Position numbers and translations under genes: made by a program. A stretch of 64,000 bases of DNA from Microbulbifer taiwanensis (lineage in GTDB: Bacteria; Pseudomonadota; Gammaproteobacteria; Pseudomonadales; Cellvibrionaceae): assembly GCF_014904815.1 (NCBI RefSeq), contig NZ_JACZFR010000032.1, positions 83,966 to 147,965 on the forward strand. Direction: 5' to 3'. The notes under the pieces are model-generated. The model was not told the origin of the DNA. It made no database searches and saw only the letters and a program-made list of their open reading frames with translations. Shown here one piece after another: positions 55,405 to 64,000 of this stretch (position 1 is its first letter; every line of letters starts with the position of its first letter).

Positions 55405-57198
55405 TCAGAACGCAAAGTGTTCCGCGTCCAGCTCCATCAAGTTGCCGGCGCCGCTCAGGATGGCCTCGGCATGGCTGCCGGTGCGTGGCAGTATGCGGTC
55501 GAAGTAGAAGCGCGCGGTGGCCAGCTTGGCGCGGTAGAAGTCCGTCTCACCTGAGCCTTCGGCCAGTTTCTCATTCGCAATCTTGGCCGCGCGGGCCCAG
55601 AGGTAAGCCTGCACCGCGTAGCCGGAGAACATCAGGTAGTCGACGGAGGCCGCACCGACTTCATCCGGGTTTTCTATCGCCTTGCCGCCCACGTGCAGGG
55701 TCAGGTCACCCCACTGCTTGTTCAGCTCCTGCAGCTTGGCGACGAACGGGGCCAGTGCCTCGTTGTCGATTTCTGCCTGGCAGAACTTGTGCACGATTTT
55801 GGTGAACTTGCGCAGCAGCTCGCCCTGGGTCATCAGTACCTTGCGGCCCAGCAGGTCCAGCGCCTGCACACCGGTGGTGCCCTCGTAGATGGTGGAGATA
55901 CGCGCGTCGCGCACATTCTGCTCCATGCCCCACTCGGCGATATAGCCGTGGCCGCCGAAGCACTGCATGCCCAGGTTGGCGGACTCGCATCCGGTCTCGG
56001 TCAGGAAGGCCTTGGCGATCGGGGTCAGGAAGGCCAGCAGGTCGTCGGCATCTTTCCTGTCCTCGTCGCTGCCTTTCTGCAGGCGATCCACCTGCTGCGA
56101 ACACAGCAGTATCAGCATGCGGCCGCCCTCGGCGAAGGCCTTCTGGGTCAACAGCATGCGGCGCACATCCGGGTGCACGATAATCGGGTCGGCGGGACCC
56201 TCCGGGTTTTTCGGGCCGGACAGGGAGCGCATCTGCAGACGGTCCTTGGCGTAGGCCAGGGATTTCTGGAAGCCCGCCTCGGCGTGGGCCAGGCCCTGCA
56301 GGGCGGTGCCCAGGCGCGCGGTGTTCATAAAGGTGAACATGCAGTTCAGACCCTTGTTCGGCGGGCCTATCAGGTAGCCCTTGGCGCCGTCGAAGTTCAG
56401 CACTGCGGTGGCGTTGCCGTGGATACCCATCTTGTGTTCCAGGGAACCACAGACGACGCCGTTGCGTTCACCGACGCTGCCGTCCCCGTTGGACAGGAAC
56501 TTGGGTACGATAAACAGGGAGATGCCCTTGGTGCCGGCAGGGGCGTCGGGCAGGCGCGCGAGCACGATGTGGACGATATTCTCGGCCATGTCGTGCTCAC
56601 CGGCGGAGATAAAGATCTTGGTACCGGTGATCGAGTAAGAGCCGTCGGCATTCGGTTCGGCCTTGGTGCGCAGCATGCCCAGGTCGGTGCCGCAGTGCGG
56701 CTCGGTCAGGCACATGGTGCCGGTCCAGCTGCCTTCAACCAGCTTGGTCAGGTAGGTGTCCTTCTGCTCCTCGGTACCGTGGGCCTCAAGGGTGTTCATG
56801 GCGCCGTGGGACAGGCCCGGGTACATACCCCAGGACCAGTTGCTGGTACCCACCATCTCACTCATCAGGGTGCCCAGAGACGGCGGCAGGCCCTGGCCAC
56901 CGTGGGCCGGGTCGTGCGCCAGTGACGGCCAGCCAGCCTCGACGAACTGCTGGTAGGCTTCCTTGAAGCCGTCCGGGGTGGTGACCTCGCCGTCTTTCCA
57001 GGTGCAGCCCTGCTGGTCACCGACCTGGTTCAGCGGCGCCAGCACGTTTTCACAGAACTTGGCGCCCTCTTCCAGGATGGCGTCTACCAGATCCGGCGTG
57101 GCTTCCTCGTAGCCCAGGGACGCATAGTGTTGGTCCCAGTCCAGCATTTCGCGCATGGCAAAACGCATATCGCGCAATGGAATCTTGATATCGGTCAT
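55405..57198 (-). CDS. Acyl-CoA dehydrogenase (DmdC/FadE-like, 597 aa)
   Basis: A 597-residue FAD acyl-CoA dehydrogenase with the extended C-terminal domain (ACDH_C). Order: N-terminal helical domain (CENVLAPLNQVGD near 50), middle strands with MCLTEPHCGTDLG near 160 and GTKIFISAGEHD near 195. A long helical domain contains ESANLGMQCFGGHGYI near 405 and the catalytic-Glu region ISTIYEGTTGVQALDLLGRKVL near 435. The group includes DmdC (methylmercaptopropionyl-CoA) and FadE-like enzymes; the chain-length preference cannot be told here. ATG 57198. A perfect 10-bp palindrome lies 30 bases upstream, the likely operator. Core enzyme of acyl-CoA oxidation at the electron-transfer flavoprotein step. 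Confidence 0.9.
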   Translation of the reverse strand: MTDIKIPLRDMRFAMREMLDWDQHYASLGYEEATPDLVDAILEEGAKFCENVLAPLNQVGDQQGCTWKDGEVTTPDGFKEAYQQFVEAGWPSLAHDPAHGGQGLPPSLGTLMSEMVGTSNWSWGMYPGLSHGAMNTLEAHGTEEQKDTYLTKLVEGSWTGTMCLTEPHCGTDLGMLRTKAEPNADGSYSITGTKIFISAGEHDMAENIVHIVLARLPDAPAGTKGISLFIVPKFLSNGDGSVGERNGVVCGSLEHKMGIHGNATAVLNFDGAKGYLIGPPNKGLNCMFTFMNTARLGTALQGLAHAEAGFQKSLAYAKDRLQMRSLSGPKNPEGPADPIIVHPDVRRMLLTQKAFAEGGRMLILLCSQQVDRLQKGSDEDRKDADDLLAFLTPIAKAFLTETGCESANLGMQCFGGHGYIAEWGMEQNVRDARISTIYEGTTGVQALDLLGRKVLMTQGELLRKFTKIVHKFCQAEIDNEALAPFVAKLQELNKQWGDLTLHVGGKAIENPDEVGAASVDYLMFSGYAVQAYLWARAAKIANEKLAEGSGETDFYRAKLATARFYFDRILPRTGSHAEAILSGAGNLMELDAEHFAF

Positions 57199-57228
57199 CC
57201 TGCTACCCTCAAATCACTGTTGTTTGCC

Positions 57229-57254
57229 GACCGACCGGCAAAAACCGGTCGGTC
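57229..57254. promoter_or_regulatory. Candidate TetR-type operator upstream of acyl-CoA dehydrogenase
   Basis: GACCGACCGG (57229-57238) and CCGGTCGGTC (57245-57254) form a perfect 10-bp inverted repeat with a 6-base spacer, starting 31 bases ahead of the dehydrogenase ATG. Repeats of accgaccggt type are common TetR-family sites upstream of acyl-CoA degradation genes. No TetR gene lies in the window, so the regulator is elsewhere. It could also be an mRNA hairpin, but there is no T-run. Confidence 0.7.
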
Positions 57255-57625
57255 AGGTTTATGACTGGTTTCTATGATTGGTTCATCATAGTAGCAAGCC
57301 GGCGAGCCTCACTATGGCGAAATCCGTCCAAAACGGTGACAAATCGGGGCGGAGGGGTGGGTATTTTTCTCGCAACAGTCGGTATTACAACTGATCTCGA
57401 TGCGAAGGCCCTGATGTCGGGGGCTTTTTGCGGGACTGTTGGCGAGAGGGGCCGAAGGCGCCGTGAATACCTGGAGCGGCCGGGCCACCTCGCCGACAAG
57501 CCTACAGGGATGCATTCACCGGGGGGGCGCCTAGCCCGTATCCCGCAAAAAGCCACCGGCAGCAGGGCCGCCATCGAACTCGCTACGGGTGCCACTCCGG
57601 GCATGGGCGAGCACAAGGTTCACCC
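57255..57625. other. Gene-free stretch (about 370 bp)
   Basis: Between the dehydrogenase promoter (minus) and the end of the AraC regulator gene (minus). It holds the -35/-10 region for the dehydrogenase and nothing else I can name. Overlapping short frames on both strands show no family signature. Confidence 0.5.
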
Positions 57626-58681
57626 CTAAATCCCACCTTTGCGGCTGCGGTACTCGCCGGGGGTAATGCCAGTCCACTTCTTGAAGGCGCGAAAGAATGC
57701 GCTGGACTCGTCGAATCCGAGCATCTCCGCTATCTGCCCGTTGGACAGGTCCGGGCAGCTGAGATAGTGGAAGGCGGCCTCCATGCGACACTCGTCCTTC
57801 AGCTTCTGGTAAGAGGTACCTTCCTGCTGCAGGCGCCGGCGCAGGGTCGTGACCGACATATTCAGGCGCTCGGCCACCGCTTCCGCCGCCGGCATGGACT
57901 CGCTGACGTCGCGATTCAGAATCGTCTTGACCTTGGTCTTGATGCTGTTGGCACTGCCGTCACTGATCACCAGGTGATAGGGGGCGGTGCGGATAAAGTC
58001 CTCCACCGTCTGCGGGCTCTGCACCACCGGGTAGTCCAGGTAGCGACTATCGTACTCGAGCGCGTCGACGGGCTGGTCAAACAGAAGTTCGCCGGCCTCG
58101 CTCTGGGCCAGGGTGCGAAACTCTTCCGGGCAGGGAAAGGAGAAATGCAGCCGCGCCAGCGGAATCTCACGACCCACCAGCCAGCAGTAGAAGCGGTGCC
58201 AAACCGCCAGGGTGGTGCGGATAACACCGGGACTGGTATCGGCGATCAACTGCTCGAACTCCCCCTCTTTCAGGGAACTGATACCGCGAATCGCCACCCG
58301 CTCGCGGCCGCCGGCCGCTTCCTCGAATACCGGTTTTACCTTGAAACCTCGGCAGATTTCCATGAATTCGGCACTGAGGGTGATCGCCTGGCGCACCGTC
58401 GCGCAGTTGACCACTGTCAGGCACAGCAGGCGGAAGGAGCCGGACCGCACGCGTCCGCCACTCAGCATGCCGAACCACTCGTCCTGCACCTGCCACATGA
58501 CCCGCTGGTACAGGCGGCCGTATTTCAGTGCAGAGAAAGCGGCCACCCCTTCCAGTTCGCGCTCGTTTATGCCAACCGAGGCCAGCAGATCGCCGCGATC
58601 GCAGCCGTGGCGCGCGGCCTCCTCGAGCAGTCGCTCCAGGTAGGCGATGGGGATACGGATATCCTCTTCCGGCACTGACAT
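57626..58681 (-). CDS. AraC-family regulator with arabinose-binding-type N-terminal domain
   Basis: A 351-residue AraC-family regulator of the OruR/ArgR-like subgroup. The N-terminal ~210 residues match the Arabinose_bd (PF12625-type) domain (IPIAYLERLLEEAARHG, GLLHRGxx-like GRLYQRVMWQ, FSALKYGRLY). The C-terminal ~100 residues form the AraC double helix-turn-helix: VAERLNMSVTTLRRRLQQEG, then IAEMLGFDESSAFFRAFKKWTGITPGEYR. ATG 58681 directly abuts the TAG of the small membrane-protein gene upstream, so the two are translationally coupled. Target genes are not evident; the acyl-CoA dehydrogenase just downstream on the same strand is one candidate, since regulators of this subgroup often act on amino-acid or lipid genes nearby. 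Confidence 0.87.
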   Translation of the reverse strand: MSVPEEDIRIPIAYLERLLEEAARHGCDRGDLLASVGINERELEGVAAFSALKYGRLYQRVMWQVQDEWFGMLSGGRVRSGSFRLLCLTVVNCATVRQAITLSAEFMEICRGFKVKPVFEEAAGGRERVAIRGISSLKEGEFEQLIADTSPGVIRTTLAVWHRFYCWLVGREIPLARLHFSFPCPEEFRTLAQSEAGELLFDQPVDALEYDSRYLDYPVVQSPQTVEDFIRTAPYHLVISDGSANSIKTKVKTILNRDVSESMPAAEAVAERLNMSVTTLRRRLQQEGTSYQKLKDECRMEAAFHYLSCPDLSNGQIAEMLGFDESSAFFRAFKKWTGITPGEYRSRKGGI

Positions 58682-58885
58682 CTATTTTTTACGCCTGCGC
58701 AACCAACTCAACAGCGCGCCGAAACCCAGCGCCGCAACGATAATGACCGCGAGAAAGATCAGCAGCAGCACCAGGTAAGATGCGACATCTTCCACCGGCA
58801 GATCCCAGCTCCAGATCGCCGCCGCGATAAAAGCGATGCAGGCGAGCACACTGGTAATGAAGGAGCGGCGACTCTTTTTAGCCAT
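58682..58885 (-). CDS. Small two-helix membrane protein coupled to AraC regulator
   Basis: A 67-residue membrane protein: a basic start (MAKKSRRSF), then two hydrophobic helices (residues ~9-28 with LACIAFIAAAIWSW, and ~37-56 with YLVLLLIFLAVIIVAALGFG), and a basic end (SWLRRRKK). Its TAG at 58684-58682 is followed at once by the AraC ATG. Family unknown to me; comparable small proteins of this type occur throughout the group. Both ends basic fits an N-in/C-in hairpin. Inner membrane. No ribosome site stands out. Confidence 0.7.
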   Translation of the reverse strand: MAKKSRRSFITSVLACIAFIAAAIWSWDLPVEDVASYLVLLLIFLAVIIVAALGFGALLSWLRRRKK

Positions 58886-59032
58886 GGGGGTCTATCGGCA
58901 TTGCTTGTGGAAAATGGACAAATGGTCGCGGCCGTTCGGCGGCATTACCATTGTAATGTCGGCGCAGTCCGCCGACGCGGCGTGGAATCGTGAGGGATAG
59001 GTCGAGTCCTGTCAACGCCGCAGGAGGTTTGT

Positions 59033-59152
59033 ATGGGCAAAAGAATGCTGCGGCGCGAGGACCGCACTACAGTCTGGCACCTGTTCAGATGGTTGGAGTG
59101 CCTGGCCGCGATCATGGTCACGATACTGATGGGGCTGGCTCTGCTTGCCTGA
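59033..59152 (+). CDS. 39-residue single-helix membrane peptide
   Basis: A very small gene with a strong AGGAGG ribosome site six bases before ATG 59033, ending at TGA 59152. The peptide has a basic, charged N-terminus (MGKRMLRREDRTTVWHLF) followed by a hydrophobic helix (ECLAAIMVTILMGLALLA) at the C-terminus, the layout of a small inner-membrane peptide. No family known to me. It lies between the 58682 gene (minus) and fumC (minus) and runs against both. The ribosome site, start, and membrane pattern make coding likely. Confidence 0.6.
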   Translation: MGKRMLRREDRTTVWHLFRWLECLAAIMVTILMGLALLA

Positions 59153-59187
59153 TCAATGGAAGGGGGATACGGTGCGCACAACGCGCC

Positions 59188-60600
<1,413 letters not shown>

Positions 60601-60614
60601 GGTTGCGGGCCTGT

Positions 60615-61058
60615 CTATTCGACCACTATGGTAATTTTCTCGGACATCACCGGCGGCTTGAAGGGAATATGCAGGTAGTTGCCCAGCACCAGCTGCAAGG
60701 TGTGCTTGCCCGGCGGCAGGGTAATCTCGGTTTCAGTCTGGCCGCCACCGTAGTGGATCAGGTTGTCCGAGGCCGGCAGCGGTTTGGTCATATCCGGCAT
60801 TTCGTCCACGTCGATCAGCAGGTGATGGTGGCCGGTGTTCTTCCTGTCCACGCCCGCCGGCGCCACGCCCATGCCGGAAAGGCCAAACTTTACGGTAAAG
60901 GTCCTGGCGACTTTTTCGCCATCCTGCGGTGAAATGATGTACACCTTGGCATCCGCCGGTGCCTCGGAAACCAGCTTCGCCTGCGCGTCGTCGCCCGCGT
61001 GTAACAGGGGGGCAAACAAGAGCGCACTGGCGAGAATGGCAGACCGATAAGCTTTCAT
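60615..61058 (-). CDS. DUF4399-family exported protein
   Basis: A 147-residue exported protein with signal peptide (MKAYRSAILASALLFAPLLHA) and AGGAG ribosome site. It follows the DUF4399 pattern: VYIISPQDGEKVARTFTVKFGLSGMGVAPAG, then NTGHHHLLID, and YLHIPFKPPVMSEKI near the end. The HHHLLID His cluster may bind metal. The fold is an immunoglobulin-like domain in the periplasm. Function unknown; the family is often found with copper or redox genes. It lies 14 bases upstream of fumC on the same strand. Confidence 0.87.
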   Translation of the reverse strand: MKAYRSAILASALLFAPLLHAGDDAQAKLVSEAPADAKVYIISPQDGEKVARTFTVKFGLSGMGVAPAGVDRKNTGHHHLLIDVDEMPDMTKPLPASDNLIHYGGGQTETEITLPPGKHTLQLVLGNYLHIPFKPPVMSEKITIVVE

Positions 61059-61149
61059 AACAACTCCTTTCGTTGACGTCCAAATTCTGGCGATAGCAGC
61101 GTAACACGCGGCTATCTTAGCCTGATGGTAGCTCAGCCAGTAATCGCGC

Positions 61150-61584
61150 TCAGATGCTGACGCGCCCTTCCTGAGTCCACTCGCAGCGCACCTGCATATC
61201 GCCGCTGCCGGGCTCGTGAAAAAGCCCCGCGGCCTCCCAGGTGAAAGAGTGAATGCCGGACAACTCCGTCTCCAGATGCACCGTCGCGGAAACCCAGTAC
61301 ATACTGCCCAGCAACTCCTCGAACTTCTGGATCCAGTGATTCCATTCGTACTCGACCGCGCGGTAGGAGGCGCCGAAGTGAATCACATCTGTCTGGTACT
61401 GGGACTGCTTCACCTTGATGGTGGGAATGGAAAACATATCGCGGCACAGGAAGGGCCACTCATCGGCGCTGGGCAGGGCGAGTACCGCCTCGCGATTGAC
61501 GCGCCTGCGGTCGGCGCCGCCGGCAAGGCTGTTACTGTCTTTGATACAACCGTAGACAATGGATTCCTGATCGCCCTGAAGCAC
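61150..61584 (-). CDS. Conserved-type protein of unknown function
   Basis: A 144-residue protein starting at GTG 61584, with AAGGA nine bases upstream. Segments DEWPFLCRDMFSIPTIKV, YQTDVIHFGASYRAVEYEW and LLGSMYWVSATVHLETELSG look like a compact alpha/beta fold, and W-rich parts suggest a globular domain. No signal peptide. The pattern resembles uncharacterised proteins of marine Gammaproteobacteria, but I cannot name a family. It lies between DUF4399 and ligA on the minus strand with separate gaps on both sides. Confidence 0.65.
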   Translation of the reverse strand: MLQGDQESIVYGCIKDSNSLAGGADRRRVNREAVLALPSADEWPFLCRDMFSIPTIKVKQSQYQTDVIHFGASYRAVEYEWNHWIQKFEELLGSMYWVSATVHLETELSGIHSFTWEAAGLFHEPGSGDMQVRCEWTQEGRVSI

Positions 61585-61815
61585 GTGTACCTATCCTTAC
61601 AGCGGCGCTAGTGGATAAAAATTATCCGGCGCGAATAAATCTTGGTGCCTCACTTTAACGGCGAAAGGGAGAGAAAGCTATAACCGGAATCTCATTCGGA
61701 AAAACGGTAATTTTTTGCGCAAAGACTGAACAAAGCAACTGCATTTTAACCCCCGTGCAAGGGCCGGCCTGCAGAGCTGAAGCGCAAATCCGCGCGTTCA
61801 GCCCCGACAGCCCGA

Positions 61816-63912
<2,097 letters not shown>

Positions 63913-63926
63913 TTATTTGTAGGAGC

Positions 63927-63961
63927 GGGGGGGGGGGGGGGGGCCCCCCCCCCCCCCCCCC
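63927..63961. repeat. G17-C18 homopolymer junction near contig end
   Basis: Seventeen G (63927-63943) followed directly by eighteen C (63944-63961), then a GC-rich tail with CCCGCGCCCCGCCCC. Such a run is a perfect palindrome unlikely in a natural genome at this place. It begins 60 bases upstream of the ligA start. Most likely a sequencing or assembly artefact at a contig edge. Confidence 0.8.
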
Positions 63962-64000
63962 AAGGACAAGAAGGCCGCGGACCGGCCCGCGCCCCGCCCC

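Noticed and set aside
55693..56925. 410-codon plus-strand frame opposite the acyl-CoA dehydrogenase
   Set aside because: Antisense shadow with His/Gln/Gly-rich bias; the real gene is on the minus strand.

Overview
The window reads as chromosome of a marine-type gammaproteobacterium. The Cellvibrionales/Microbulbifer group is my best guess, from the mix of LigA, class II fumarase, FadD, a DmdC-like acyl-CoA dehydrogenase, PilX/PilY1, DUF4399 and secreted polysaccharide-active proteins. This placement is inference; no rRNA or other marker gene is present. Two zones differ by eye. About 1-53 kb is an accessory zone: gene-poor, patchy, more AT-rich from roughly 33 kb, with many exported proteins, duplications, pseudogenes and gene-free stretches. 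About 53-64 kb is compact, GC-rich core metabolism, almost all on the minus strand.

Layout. 0-4 kb: a GFA-family protein, a small exported-protein gene broken by one amber codon, and two paralogous alpha/beta hydrolases. 4-10 kb: a tandem duplication of a unit made of an exported SGNH hydrolase with a C-terminal P-domain plus the 3' end of a convergent PfpI-AraC regulator. In the first copy the regulator survives only as a fragment and the hydrolase has lost its catalytic His. 10-13 kb: a homocysteine S-methyltransferase-like gene and two paralogous small P-loop proteins. 13-27 kb: a 2693-residue exported SpvB/RHS protein, then two stand-alone proteins matching only an internal part of it, then a beta-helix protein. 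The last three share one 12-residue N-terminal leader. 28-36 kb: an intact paralog of the broken small gene, a PfpI-AraC regulator ahead of a heparinase II/III-like lipoprotein, a third alpha/beta hydrolase and a third SGNH/P-domain protein.

36-53 kb: VOC protein, SpeD-like protein, small lipoprotein, a two-gene pilX-pilY1 pair, a membrane GGDEF protein with a G9 tract in its active-site codons, an MltF-like lytic transglycosylase with two solute-binding domains, a DUF6265 protein, a decayed IS481-type transposase and two exported proteins of unknown role. 53-64 kb: fadD, an SCP2-like protein, an acyl-CoA dehydrogenase with a TetR-type palindrome just upstream, an AraC regulator coupled to a small membrane protein, a 39-residue membrane peptide, fumC, DUF4399, an unknown protein and ligA. 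The last 75 bases look like a contig-end artefact.

How it may work together (inference): the three SGNH/P-domain esterases, three alpha/beta hydrolases and two PfpI-AraC regulators may form an ester- or lipid-scavenging set that has grown by local duplication, while fadD, SCP2 and the acyl-CoA dehydrogenase would handle released acyl chains. The 13-27 kb block is the most unusual part: a giant exported RHS protein with no recognisable immunity gene, accompanied by truncated module proteins and a shuffled shared 5' end.
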